Below, piece by piece: positions 11,530 through 21,376 of a stretch of DNA of 64,000 nt; within the stretch, counting starts at the first letter, position 1; every line of letters begins with the position of its first letter. Under the pieces are notes generated by a model. It searched no databases, was not told the DNA's origin, and worked only from the letters and a program-made list of their open reading frames with translations. The position numbers and the translations under genes were made by a program. Source of the stretch: Ephemerocybe angulata. Taxonomy: Eukaryota > Basidiomycota > Agaricomycetes > Agaricales > Psathyrellaceae. The stretch is taken from assembly GCA_013368325.1 (NCBI GenBank), contig JAACJK010000002.1, positions 1,240,001-1,304,000 of the forward strand, given 5' to 3'.

Positions 11530-12079
11530 TGTCGTGAACACCGGTCAGCCTAACTATTTTCTCTTCTTTTCCTTTCATTTCTTCCTTTACTATTCATTCG
11601 TGCGCATTCCTGCACACTCTTGCACACCTTTGCACACCCTTGCACACCTTCACATTGCCTTCGCTCTTCTGAGCCTTCCCCTCACTTCATGCACAGCACG
11701 TTCGTGCTTCTTATTCTCGTGCACAGCACGTTCACACCTTGTTCACACCTTTGTTCTCAGGCGCACTGCCCGCGCGCTGCCTTTTAGTCATATCGACTCA
11801 TATGGACTCTATTGTTCTTTGGATCATTCTATTGTTCTATTTTCGTTCGAGATCATCTGGACACATATATACTCGTAGCTACTCGTTCATTATTCCCCAC
11901 TTGATCTCTTTGACTATACAGGTACATAGTCGCTTCGCTCCTATTCCCTGTATCCTATTTACCTTTGACTATACAGTTCTTGTATCTGCATCGCTGCTCG
12001 TCGCTCGTCCGACCTCTGCTCCTCTGCTCTCTGCTCTCTGCTCGTCGCTCGTCCGACATCAGCCGGCGTCTTCGCCACA
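11530..12079 (+). repeat. Gypsy-2 5' LTR
   Basis: This 550-bp LTR begins TGTCGTGAAC and ends CTTCGCCACA. It contains pyrimidine-rich GCACACC repeats and a TATA-like box (CATATATA, 11864-11871). About 35 bp further on, ACTTGATCT (11899-11907) falls at the expected transcript start and is complementary to the bases just after the LTR. It differs from the 3' copy by one base (ACATTG versus ACACTG). Short open frames inside it are not genes. Confidence 0.95.
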
Positions 12080-13224
12080 TTAGATCAAGTCCTCCTAACT
12101 GCGCCGACGTCCATCGTCCTCGCAGCCCCTGCTAGCCGGCACCATCGCGCCCACCCGTTCCCCCTCACCTGCAACCTCTGACGGCTCTGAACCGGACAGC
12201 TGTGCACCGTACCTTCACGGCCTACAGATCGACTCCGCCTACCTCCGATCCACCACTGATCCAGTCTGGTCCTCAGTCTACTGGTACATCGACCGGAACG
12301 GCTCAACTGTCTACACCGACTGCGCAGAACAACCCTGCCCCCACGCTAAGGAAACCCAGGATTCTATCCCAGGCTTCTACCTCTCTGGCCTTCGTGGAGA
12401 ACTAGTCCTACCACTAGTCCCACAATACCTGCACCCTACCAGCCCGCCTAGTCGTGTCCCACCCCCATCGTCGCCTCCGCCGCCGTACTCCCCGAAACTC
12501 CCTGACTACCCAAGTCCACCCTCTTTTTTTTTTTTTTTTTTTTTTTGGATTCATTGTTTATAGTCCTCGGGGAAGACCCCATGTAGGACTGCACTACTTA
12601 GTACATATGTATGTCTTGTATCGGGCCCCAGTGCCCTACTAGATGCCTCCCCTACCCGGCCCGTACGACGGACTGCTAAAGTCCCCCGTACGTCCAGCAC
12701 GGAAACGCTGTTCGGGTAGGCGGATTGGCGGGTGCCGGCACTTCCTTTGTAGCGACGGCCAACGGCGCCGTCGCTGTCCTTCGTGCGCTCGACCGTCCCG
12801 GCGTCTCTTGCGTAGACGCCTAACGGTGTGCTTGCCGTCCTTCGGGTGGGTCCCAGGTCGACGCGGTGCGAGCGGTGATTAGTTGGTTGGTTTAGTAAGG
12901 TATAATGGATGAATGTGAATAGGGGGGAATAAGAGGGTAGTAGAAGCGAATATTTGATGTAAAATACAAGGGGGCGTCGAATGGAATATGTATGTGCATA
13001 GGAAATAAGTCTAAAGGGGGATTATATGGAGTATAAAGTTAAGTAAACTCGAGAAAGAAAGGGTAGAGAGAGCGGAACGGGGTGGATTGAGGGGGTATGT
13101 TGGAATGGGCACGATGGGGTGGTGGGGGTGGAGGGAGGGGGATGGGGAGGAGAGAGGGGGAGGGAGGGGGAGGGAGGGAGAGGCGGGGCGTTCCGCCCCG
13201 CCTCTCCTTAGTCCACCCTCTACC
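12080..13224 (+). promoter_or_regulatory. Gypsy-2 leader: self-priming site, poly-T, G-rich tract, hairpin
   Basis: This untranslated leader lies between LTR and gag. AGATCAAGT at 12082-12090, two bases after the LTR, is complementary to ACTTGATCT in the LTR at the predicted RNA 5' end, as in self-priming Tf1-type elements; there is no TGG typical of a tRNA primer site. A poly-T run lies near 12524-12546. From about 13110 to 13185 the strand is almost pure G/A with many GGG to GGGGG runs. A perfect 14-bp inverted repeat with a 3-base loop (13177-13190 and 13194-13207) then ends 17 bases before the gag ATG. I see no convincing gene here. Confidence 0.6.
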
Positions 13225-14517
13225 ATGGCCGACGCCGCATCTGCCCAACGTCTCGAAGCCCTCTTCACCAAGCTTATACAAGCTCAGGAGAAGACCAACG
13301 AGCAGCTGAACAAACTGGCTACCGCTCAAACCCAAGCTGCCTCCGTCGTAGCCCCACCTGCACCCGCTCCAGCCTCTAACACCACCCAGTTTGGGGCTGT
13401 CAACGTGTCCACCGGCTCCAGCATGGCTCGCCCGGAGCCTTTCAAGGGAGGTTCCGCCGACGCCCGGCGATTCCTCCAGTACTACACCATGTGGGCCCGA
13501 TCGAAGGAAGCTCCCCTCAACAAGCTCAACACTACCACTGGCTTCCACGAGATTGCTCCTGAGCAGTGGATCATCCATGCCCTCTCGCTCCTGCAGGGGG
13601 AAGCCGCGATATGGGCTGTCCGCTACCTCCAAGACATCGAGGCCCATGCCACCACCCAAGCCGCCACTGCAGCCGCTACCGCAGCCAACCAGACCGCTGT
13701 CCCCATCACCCCTTTCCCCTTCAGCGGATCGTGGGACGAGTTCGTCAAGGCCTTCAAGGCCCGCTTCATGGCCTCGGACAACAACGCCGAAGCCCAGAGG
13801 GAACTCGAGTCCATCACCCAGGGCAACAAGACGGTTGCGCAGTACGCAGCACGCTTCCAGGAGGTCTCCGGACGCACGGACTACTCCGAGTCGGACCTTG
13901 GCCATCGCTTCAAGCAGGGCCTCTCCAAGGACGCCCGTGCCTGGTTGACCATGGCCTCCTTCGCCAAAGCGCCTGCCAGCTTCGAGGAGCTCATCCAGCT
14001 CGCCGTCAAGGTTGACTTCCACATGCGCGACAGCATGGCCGAAGGCCCTCGTACCAAGGGTTCCACTGCCTACTCCCCTCCCACTGCCACTCGCGACCCC
14101 TACGCCATGGATGTCGATGCTAGCCGAAGCTCGACGGCTCGCACCCGCGAAGACTTCACCAAGCTCATGCGAGGTCGTTGCTACGGGTGCGGCTCCAAGG
14201 CCCACCTGAAGTCGGCAGGAGGACACGAGGCCACCAAGTGTGGATACTGCGCCCGCATCGGGCACATCGAGGCCGTCTGCCAGGACAAGTACCTAGGCAA
14301 CGAGAAAGGCCGAGGAGCCCGACGCTCCCAGAAGGCAGCTGCCACGACCAGCGACACCCCCTTCACCCTCTTCCCAGGCGAGACCTCTGCCCCCAACGTC
14401 TCGTCCCCTGCCCCTTCGACGACGCCCGAGGACCCTAGGTTTGCACGCCTGGAGGCTACCCTCGCTGAGCAGAACCGTCTCTTTGGGCTCCTCGCCAACG
14501 ACAAGCCGGGTTTTTGA
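13225..14517 (+). CDS. gag: Gag polyprotein of Gypsy-2
   Basis: This 430-residue capsid/nucleocapsid protein starts at the ATG in good context (TACCATGG) 17 bases after a strong hairpin; the frame is open further upstream but there encodes only low-complexity residues from the G-rich leader. Residues 1-35 form a short coiled coil. Residues about 70-270 carry the Gag core (KPF-like start, WDEFVKAFKARF, then Q...S...YA..F). Two zinc-binding clusters lie near residues 317-350: an irregular CYGC...H...C and a standard CCHC (CGYCARIGHIEAVC). It ends PGF-stop directly on a candidate slippery site, with pol in the -1 frame. Confidence 0.9.
   Translation: MADAASAQRLEALFTKLIQAQEKTNEQLNKLATAQTQAASVVAPPAPAPASNTTQFGAVNVSTGSSMARPEPFKGGSADARRFLQYYTMWARSKEAPLNKLNTTTGFHEIAPEQWIIHALSLLQGEAAIWAVRYLQDIEAHATTQAATAAATAANQTAVPITPFPFSGSWDEFVKAFKARFMASDNNAEAQRELESITQGNKTVAQYAARFQEVSGRTDYSESDLGHRFKQGLSKDARAWLTMASFAKAPASFEELIQLAVKVDFHMRDSMAEGPRTKGSTAYSPPTATRDPYAMDVDASRSSTARTREDFTKLMRGRCYGCGSKAHLKSAGGHEATKCGYCARIGHIEAVCQDKYLGNEKGRGARRSQKAAATTSDTPFTLFPGETSAPNVSSPAPSTTPEDPRFARLEATLAEQNRLFGLLANDKPGF
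14508..14514 (+). other. Candidate -1 ribosomal frameshift site between gag and pol (Gypsy-2)
   Basis: The last gag codons read CCG GGT TTT TGA. The heptamer G GGT TTT fits the X-XXY-YYZ slippery pattern in the gag frame, and slipping back one base enters the pol frame at TTG (14514). Pol has no ATG at this point, which supports fusion synthesis. Gypsy-1 has the similar GGATTTTTAG at its own gag end. Confidence 0.55.
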
Positions 14518-17500
14518 AGCGGGTGCCCGTCCGTGCTGCCGCACGCGTACCCATCGCTATGTGTTCCACCTCCTCCTATGACTCCATCTCATCATGTACC
14601 ATTAGTTCTATTCGTGAAATTGATCCTACTTCAGACCATTTCCGAGTACGAACAATGTTGAGAGGTCGCAACAGGAGCACTAGCTCAGCAGCCATGATAG
14701 ATTGTGGGGCTACCGCCCTCTTTCTTGACCACCCCTTTGTCCTAAAGCATCACATCACAACCTTCCCACTCCGTCACCCTATCCTCCTTCGCAACATTGA
14801 TGGCTCCCCAAATACCGCCGGGGACATCACCCACTTCGCACGTCTTCACCTCACGGTCGGACCCCATAACCGCTGGACGGACTTTCTTGTCACCGACCTA
14901 GGAGGCGAGAACATCATCCTGGGACTCCCCTGGCTTCGCCAGGTTAACCCAGAGATTGACTGGACAAAGGGTATCGTGCGCATCAACCCCCGAGCCACCA
15001 TCGAGGATGTTCCGGAGGACCCGAACCCGAGCCATGCTCTGGGGGAACCATCCAACGGATCCATCCTGGAAGAGATCTATGCCTCGAGCGCACCCCCAGA
15101 CCCCATCGCATCCGTTCCAGAGCTCCTACCTTCACGCCGTCATCCCCGCGCCTCGGTAGAGGAGGTGCCGGAGGAAAGACATCCGTGTTTGGACTTAGGG
15201 GAACCCTCTGATGGAGCGATTCTGGAGGAGATCTATGCCTCTTGGCCCACGCTCCCGAGCTCTCTAACTCCTGAACCTGCCCCACCGTCGTCGCCCCCTC
15301 CTGTGGAAGAGAAGCCCGAAACCCCCTTTTGCCGAATCCGTGCTAACCGAACAACCCGACGCCGCTGGCTTCGAGCTGGCATCATCGAGCGCACGGATGA
15401 GGAACTGTGGTGTTCGGCTGGCTTCACCTACTCCCAGAAGATCGCTGAGGACGCGAAGAAAGGTAAACCGGAGAGAACCCTCGATGAGATCATCCCTGCC
15501 CACTACCGAGAACACGCCGCCGTCTTTTCTGAACAAGAATCCACTCGCCTGCCAAGCCACAAGGATTGGGATCATGCCATCGAACTCACGCCTGGTGCTC
15601 CAGCCAACATCCGCACCAAGATCTACCCCATGTCCCTAGATGAACAGGCTGTGCTCGATACGTTCCTCCAGGAGAACCTCGCCAAAGGATACATCCAACC
15701 CTCTAAGTCGCCCATCTCCTCCCCAGTCTTCTTCATCAAGAAGAAGGACGGAACACTCCGCTTCATCCAGGACTATCGCCGTCTCAACGAGTACACCATC
15801 AAGAACCGGTACCCGCTCCCTCTTGTCGCCGACATCATCAGCCGTCTTCGAGGTGCCAAATACTTCACCAAATTTGACGTCCGCTGGGGATACAACAATG
15901 TCCGCATAAAGGAGGGAGATGAATGGAAAGCTGCGTTCGCTACTAGCCGAGGCCTCTTCGAACCCAAAGTCATGTTTTTCGGTCTAACCAACTCACCCGC
16001 CACATTCCAGGGCCTCATGAACTCGATCTTCTCAGATCTGGTCGCCTCCGGCAAGGTGGCGGTCTACCTCGACGACATCCTCATCTTCACCATGGACCTG
16101 GAAGAACACCGCCGCATCACCCACGAAGTCCTTCGTCGCCTGCGCCAGCATGACCTCTACCTACGTCCAGAGAAGTGTGAGTTTGAGAAGGAGGAGATCG
16201 AGTATCTGGGTATGGTTATCCGAGAGGGAGAGGTGAGCATGGACCCTGCTAAAGTCCAAGCCGTCCGTGGCTGGCCCGTACCGCGCAACGTCCGCGAAGT
16301 CCGAGGATTCCTGGGCTTTGCCAACTTCTACCGCCGCTTCATCAAGGACTTCTCCAAAGTCGCCCGCCCCCTCCATGACCTCACTAAGAAGAACACCCTG
16401 TTCGAATGGACTGACGAGCGTCAGCAAGCCTTCGAAACCCTCCGTGATGCCTTCATCTCAGCCCCTGTCCTCGCCCTCTGGGATCCTGATCGCCCAACTC
16501 GCATCGAAGTCGACGCCTCTGGCTTTGCCACTGGAGGTGCTCTTCTTCAGCAAGCTGCTGATGGCGCTTGGCACCCTGTCGCCTTCCGATCAGCGTCTAT
16601 GGACCCAGCTCAACGGAACTACGAGATCTATGACCGGGAGATGCTAGCCATCATCGAAGCCCTTAAGGATTGGCGCCCGTTCCTGGAAGGTCTCCCTGAC
16701 ACCTTCGGGATCGTAACCGATCATGCTAACCTGAAGTACTGGCGCACTGCTCAAGATCTGGCGCGACGACAGGCGAGATGGGCCCTGTACCTCTCTCGCT
16801 TCGACTTCCGTCTCGAACACCGCCCGGGTGCCGCTAACACCCAAGCTGACCCCCTCTCGCGCATGCCCCACCATCACGTCTCAGACTCTGACGACAACAC
16901 CCAGCGCACTGTCCTCCGCCCTGAACACTTCGCCAAACTCGCTGCTGCTTCCCATTTCACCAATCCCCTAGAAGACCGAATTCGTCGCGCGAGTGCACGT
17001 GAATCCATGGTCTTGGGAGGGCTAGAGAAGCTGCGCAAGTTTGGGCCCCAGAAGCTCGTCAACGGTTTGACAGAGTGGACAGAGGAGAACGGGTTAGTAC
17101 GGTTCCGAGGCAAGGTATACGTCCCAGCAGACGATGAGCTCCGGCGACAGGTGGTGAAGCAGTGCCACGATGACCCCACCTCAGGCCATCCCGGGAACCA
17201 TGCAACCCTCGAACGGGTCGAGCGGTTGTACTGGTGGCCCACGATGCGCGCTTTTGTGAAGAAGTACGTCGAAGGCTGCGATCTCTGTGCTCGACGCAAG
17301 CATGCCCAACACCCTCGTGCCCTCACCCAGCCCATGGACGTCCCTGAAGGCCCTTGGGAGGCTGTTGGAGTTGACCTCATCACACAGCTACCACCTGCCC
17401 ACGGTTTCGACGCAGTCATCGTCTTCACCGACTTCTTCACCAAGCAGATCCATGCACTCCCCTGTTCCTCCACCATCTCGACTGAAGGAGTCGTCGACAT

Positions 17501-18434
17501 CTACTACCGAGAGATCTTCCGCCTCCATGGTTTGCCCCTTCGTTTCATCAGCGACCGAGGGCCCCAGTTCGCCTCCAACGTCATGCGCACCCTCCTCCAA
17601 CGCCTCGGGATTGGATCCAACCTCACAACGGCATACCATCCTCAGGCCAACGGCCAGACTGAGCGCGCAAACCAGGAAGTCGAGAAGCACCTTCGCTTCT
17701 ATGTCAGTCGACGACAAGACGATTGGGACCAACACCTACCCATGGCTGAGTTCGTCATCAACTCCCGCATCCACTCTGCTCATAATCGCTCCCCCTTTGA
17801 GGTTATCTACGGCTACTCCCCCCACTTCAACATTCCCATCGGCGCTACCACCGGGGTCCGCAGTGTCGATGAACGCATCCAGGACCTTCTAGACACCCGG
17901 AAAGACGTTGAAGCGGCCTTACGGATGGAGAAAGCCCGCCAGAAGACAACCTTCGAAGCTGGGAAGCGGACAGCACACACCTTCGCTGTAGACGACTACG
18001 TCTGGCTCAGCGCCAAGAACATCAACATCAAGGTGCCCACTCGAAAGCTTGGGGACTTCCAGCTCGGCCCCTACAAGGTCATTGAGAAGGTCGGCGACCT
18101 TGACTACCGTCTCGCACTCCCTCAGTCTCTATCCCGCCTCCATCCTGTCTTCCACGTCGACAAGCTTAGTCCCTGGAAAGGGAACGACACCAACGGCATC
18201 CTACCTCCCCCACCAGAGCCTGTTGAACTCGAGGATGGGACAGAGTTTGAAGTTCAGGACGTGCTGGACAGTAGGGAGGTCAAGCGTGGACGAAAGCGCT
18301 GGGTCGAATACCTCATCAGCTGGAAGGGCTACAACGACAGCGAGAACTCTTGGGAACCCCTTGCCAACCTTGGGAACGCAGCTGAAGCCGTCGCGGAGTT
18401 CCACCTTCGACACCCCACGGCACCCCGACCATAG
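14514..18434 (+). CDS. pol: Pol polyprotein of Gypsy-2 (protease, RT, RNase H, integrase, chromodomain)
   Basis: This uninterrupted frame has about 1,306 codons. Protease: DCGAT near residue 63 with the partner ILGLPWL block near 143. Reverse transcriptase: KKKDGTLRF through the YLDD box at 518-521. RNase H: EVDASGFATGG, YDREMLAII and TDHANL. Integrase: zinc-binding H-H-C-C (about 17190-17290), then a D,D35E core with Asp in VDLI (17370), Asp in SDRG and Glu in GQTER (about 17660). A chromodomain closes the protein (about residues 1245-1300; WVEYLISWKGY...NSWEP), and in this lineage it directs integration to heterochromatin. It probably initiates by -1 frameshifting from gag. No defect is visible. 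Confidence 0.93.
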   Translation: MKRVPVRAAARVPIAMCSTSSYDSISSCTISSIREIDPTSDHFRVRTMLRGRNRSTSSAAMIDCGATALFLDHPFVLKHHITTFPLRHPILLRNIDGSPNTAGDITHFARLHLTVGPHNRWTDFLVTDLGGENIILGLPWLRQVNPEIDWTKGIVRINPRATIEDVPEDPNPSHALGEPSNGSILEEIYASSAPPDPIASVPELLPSRRHPRASVEEVPEERHPCLDLGEPSDGAILEEIYASWPTLPSSLTPEPAPPSSPPPVEEKPETPFCRIRANRTTRRRWLRAGIIERTDEELWCSAGFTYSQKIAEDAKKGKPERTLDEIIPAHYREHAAVFSEQESTRLPSHKDWDHAIELTPGAPANIRTKIYPMSLDEQAVLDTFLQENLAKGYIQPSKSPISSPVFFIKKKDGTLRFIQDYRRLNEYTIKNRYPLPLVADIISRLRGAKYFTKFDVRWGYNNVRIKEGDEWKAAFATSRGLFEPKVMFFGLTNSPATFQGLMNSIFSDLVASGKVAVYLDDILIFTMDLEEHRRITHEVLRRLRQHDLYLRPEKCEFEKEEIEYLGMVIREGEVSMDPAKVQAVRGWPVPRNVREVRGFLGFANFYRRFIKDFSKVARPLHDLTKKNTLFEWTDERQQAFETLRDAFISAPVLALWDPDRPTRIEVDASGFATGGALLQQAADGAWHPVAFRSASMDPAQRNYEIYDREMLAIIEALKDWRPFLEGLPDTFGIVTDHANLKYWRTAQDLARRQARWALYLSRFDFRLEHRPGAANTQADPLSRMPHHHVSDSDDNTQRTVLRPEHFAKLAAASHFTNPLEDRIRRASARESMVLGGLEKLRKFGPQKLVNGLTEWTEENGLVRFRGKVYVPADDELRRQVVKQCHDDPTSGHPGNHATLERVERLYWWPTMRAFVKKYVEGCDLCARRKHAQHPRALTQPMDVPEGPWEAVGVDLITQLPPAHGFDAVIVFTDFFTKQIHALPCSSTISTEGVVDIYYREIFRLHGLPLRFISDRGPQFASNVMRTLLQRLGIGSNLTTAYHPQANGQTERANQEVEKHLRFYVSRRQDDWDQHLPMAEFVINSRIHSAHNRSPFEVIYGYSPHFNIPIGATTGVRSVDERIQDLLDTRKDVEAALRMEKARQKTTFEAGKRTAHTFAVDDYVWLSAKNINIKVPTRKLGDFQLGPYKVIEKVGDLDYRLALPQSLSRLHPVFHVDKLSPWKGNDTNGILPPPPEPVELEDGTEFEVQDVLDSREVKRGRKRWVEYLISWKGYNDSENSWEPLANLGNAAEAVAEFHLRHPTAPRP

Positions 18435-18468
18435 TCATCGAGGACGATGAGTTCTAGGAGGGGGGTAA

Positions 18469-19018
18469 TGTCGTGAACACCGGTCAGCCTAACTATTTTC
18501 TCTTCTTTTCCTTTCATTTCTTCCTTTACTATTCATTCGTGCGCATTCCTGCACACTCTTGCACACCTTTGCACACCCTTGCACACCTTCACACTGCCTT
18601 CGCTCTTCTGAGCCTTCCCCTCACTTCATGCACAGCACGTTCGTGCTTCTTATTCTCGTGCACAGCACGTTCACACCTTGTTCACACCTTTGTTCTCAGG
18701 CGCACTGCCCGCGCGCTGCCTTTTAGTCATATCGACTCATATGGACTCTATTGTTCTTTGGATCATTCTATTGTTCTATTTTCGTTCGAGATCATCTGGA
18801 CACATATATACTCGTAGCTACTCGTTCATTATTCCCCACTTGATCTCTTTGACTATACAGGTACATAGTCGCTTCGCTCCTATTCCCTGTATCCTATTTA
18901 CCTTTGACTATACAGTTCTTGTATCTGCATCGCTGCTCGTCGCTCGTCCGACCTCTGCTCCTCTGCTCTCTGCTCTCTGCTCGTCGCTCGTCCGACATCA
19001 GCCGGCGTCTTCGCCACA
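18469..19018 (+). repeat. Gypsy-2 3' LTR
   Basis: This is the 550-bp copy of the 11530-12079 LTR, with one base difference. It is preceded by a purine tract (AGGAGGGGGG) and followed by the target duplication GGCAC at 19019-19023. Confidence 0.95.
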
Positions 19019-20505
19019 GGCACAAGCAACGGGACGACGGTCTACTCTACTACATCGATAACCAAGGAAATTCGAGGCTATGCGTACCTAAGCGACAGAT
19101 CCATGAGGTTCTGAGTGAGATGCACGATGGTGTCACAGAGGCTGCGCACGCGGGATACCACAAAACATACCATCGGATAAGTAGCGCGTATTACTGGCCC
19201 CGCATGTCAAGGGACGTGCGCGTGTTCGTCCAATCGTGTGATATATGCCAGAAGATCAAACCAAGAAAGCACGCACCACTGGGGCTTATGCAGCCAATAC
19301 CGATTCCAGATCAGCCTTTCGAAGTCGTATCTATGGACTTCATAACGGAACTTCCCCTCACTGACAACGGGTTTGACGCGATTTTGGTCATTATAGACAA
19401 GCTGACCAAGTACGCTATTACAATCCCTACCAATGCGACCCTCAAGGAGGTCGGGACGGCCGAACTGTTCGTGCGGCACGTTGTCATGCAATATGGCACA
19501 CCGCTTCAGGTGATCTCAGACCGCGACGTTCGATGGCGAGGCGAGTTCTGGGCGGAAGTTTGCCGGCTGATGGGAATGAAACGATCACTGACCACCTCGT
19601 ATCACCCCCAAGCGGATGGTCAGACGGAGATTATGAACCAATTTCTGGAAATCGGGATACGAGCCTTCCTGGGGGGACCCCATCGCAGGAATGAGTGGGA
19701 TAAGCATCTCCCTCAACTCACCTTTGCTTACAACACGGGCATCCACTATGCCACCAATCAGACGCCCGCTTATTTACTACGCGGATATCATCCTCGAACC
19801 TTGAACACGGCGCCGGTTGCGCGTGAAAACATAGCACGTCCATCTACCGATGATTCCGGGATCAGACATACGATAGCGCAGGAATTTTCTGATGCGTTCG
19901 ACAACACGCGGCGCGAAGCACAGGATTGCATCGTGCTTGCGCAGATGACCCAGGAACGAGCGTATAACAAAGGTCGTCTCACAAAAGAGTTCTCGGAGGG
20001 CGATGAAGTTTTACTCAACCGTGACTCGTTGCAACTCAATCGCGGGGTTACGGGACGAGGAGTTAAACTCTTGCCTAAGTACGAGGGGCCCTTCACGATT
20101 CTTGAGCGCTTAAGTCCCATCACGTACCGCCTTCGGCTACCAGCTAGTTATCAGATTCATCCTGTAGTGAGCATTGCGCACCTTGAACCGTACCACGCGT
20201 CGCCAAGCACCTTGGGCGACCGTCAGAAAATGGCCCGCATGCGTATCGACTTTGGGGAAGCCAAAAATACCACAGAATGGGAGGTGGAGCGTATCGTAGG
20301 CGAGCGATGGCTGGTCGGAACAAATGGGCGCCGACAAAGACAATACGAGGTACGATGGAAGGGGTATGGACCGGAAGGTGATACTTGGGAACCGGTAAGG
20401 AACCTTCGAAATGCGCCTCGGATCCTGAAAGAGTGGGAACAGGCTGCAAAGGGTTTTGGTTCCGACGGGGAACGAGGCATTCGCTTATTGGAAGGGACAT
20501 CCTGA
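19019..20505 (+). CDS. pol: Pol polyprotein of Gypsy-1, 3' part (integrase, chromodomain)
   Basis: This continues the pol frame broken at 11529; the first bases are the second copy of the GGCAC duplication, and the phase is kept. It holds the integrase zinc-binding region (H...H...CDICQKIKPRK, about 19145-19270), the catalytic D,D35E triad (Asp in SMDFI near 19335, Asp in SDRD near 19518, Glu in GQTEIMN near 19626), the C-terminal SH3-like region (VLLNRD...YEGPFTIL) and a chromodomain (about 20278-20440, QYEVRWKGY...DTWEP). Without Gypsy-2 it would be part of one intact Pol. A frame extending back into the Gypsy-2 LTR is accidental. Confidence 0.88.
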
Positions 20506-20638
20506 CGGAAGCAAAACGCCTTATAAGTACATTCAGAATGGAAAATGTCCTTGAACGGACTGACGCACTTCTTGCCCGCTTTCGCTCCTACACTCTCTGT
20601 TATCCTTCATCCGCACCTACCAATCTCAGTTCACCTTC

Positions 20639-21328
20639 ATGTCTTACCGCACCCACCGCCGCCAGGACTCGCGCGAACATGCGCACACCAGTCCGCCCGT
20701 ACCAGCCCCCTTCACTCTTCAACTGGCTCCCATTGCGGCGCCCCAACAACCAACCGCCTTAGTCGCCGACCCAGCCTTGCAACCCATCAGCTCTATCTCT
20801 CCCCTGCTCTACACCCTTAAGCTCACCGACTACTTCTACTACAAAGAGCAAGACGGCCTTCCGCTTTACAGCCTCAACCATACCCTCGTCAACGCGCTCG
20901 ACTGGAGTTGCCAAGGTCTCGTCGCGAGTACGATCGAGGCCGTCGCAGGCCCTACGGGCACCGCCTACATGAACAACTTGCCGGATAACGTCTTCGTGGA
21001 GATTGGGATGGAACGGCCTGCTCTCCTTAACCCGGCCAACCGCTTCTGCATCAATCCCCTTCGCGGTTTCGGCACGTACGACGCGCTGACCGAGCTCTTC
21101 CAGCGCCAGCAGAGGTGGGGTTTGGAGATGGCGCAGTGGATGCTGGACGCACGCGAGGCTGCACGTGCTCTGGGTCCAGGTGGATGTTCCTGGCAGTGGG
21201 ATCGTGTCCAAGTCCCTCACTTCGCTCCCAACACGGCGCCGGCCCCCGCTTCACGGGCTGAAATCATCGAGATCTCCTCAGACTCTGAGGATGCCGAAGA
21301 CGACTCCGACAACGAGGAGTGGGAATAG
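20639..21328 (+). CDS. Extra ORF of Gypsy-1 between pol and the 3' LTR
   Basis: This 229-residue protein of unknown function is encoded on the sense strand in the position where env-like or other accessory genes sit in some LTR elements. No signal peptide or membrane segment is visible, so it is not an obvious envelope. Residues 1-45 are basic and Pro-rich, about 55-185 look folded (aromatic and hydrophobic, with two Cys), and the end is strongly acidic. Near the C-terminus, EIIEISSDSEDAED resembles a SUMO-interacting motif with adjacent phosphorylatable Ser and acidic residues. It is separated from pol by about 130 bp and ends about 50 bp before the LTR. The uninterrupted frame and normal composition argue that it is real. 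Confidence 0.65.
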   Translation: MSYRTHRRQDSREHAHTSPPVPAPFTLQLAPIAAPQQPTALVADPALQPISSISPLLYTLKLTDYFYYKEQDGLPLYSLNHTLVNALDWSCQGLVASTIEAVAGPTGTAYMNNLPDNVFVEIGMERPALLNPANRFCINPLRGFGTYDALTELFQRQQRWGLEMAQWMLDAREAARALGPGGCSWQWDRVQVPHFAPNTAPAPASRAEIIEISSDSEDAEDDSDNEEWE

Positions 21329-21376
21329 GGAGGGGTGAATGGAGAGTGCGTTGAGGACTCGAAGGCTGGGGGGGTA

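Larger units (their letters stand above)
11530..19018 (+). mobile_element. Ty3/Gypsy chromodomain LTR retrotransposon, Gypsy-2 (intact, nested)
   Basis: This full-length 7,489-bp element has 550-bp LTRs (11530-12079 and 18469-19018) and a 5-bp target duplication GGCAC at 11525-11529 and 19019-19023. I count one substitution between the LTRs, so it inserted recently and after Gypsy-1. It carries a 1.1-kb leader, gag, and a single pol frame with protease, RT, RNase H, integrase and chromodomain, all without a stop. A polypurine tract (AGGAGGGGGG, about 18457-18466) precedes the 3' LTR. It lies in the same orientation as Gypsy-1, inside its pol between RNase H and integrase. It looks autonomous. 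Confidence 0.96.

Noticed and set aside
11534..12083. Overlapping 114-codon frames in the Gypsy-2 LTRs, also at 18473-19061
   Set aside because: They occur identically in both LTR copies, are compositionally driven by GCACACC and CTCTGCT repeats, and lack any domain; they are LTR sequence, not genes.
13039..14265. 408-codon minus-strand frame opposite Gypsy-2 gag
   Set aside because: It is a Gly/Leu/Val-rich shadow of the GC-rich gag frame, with no domain and no start context.
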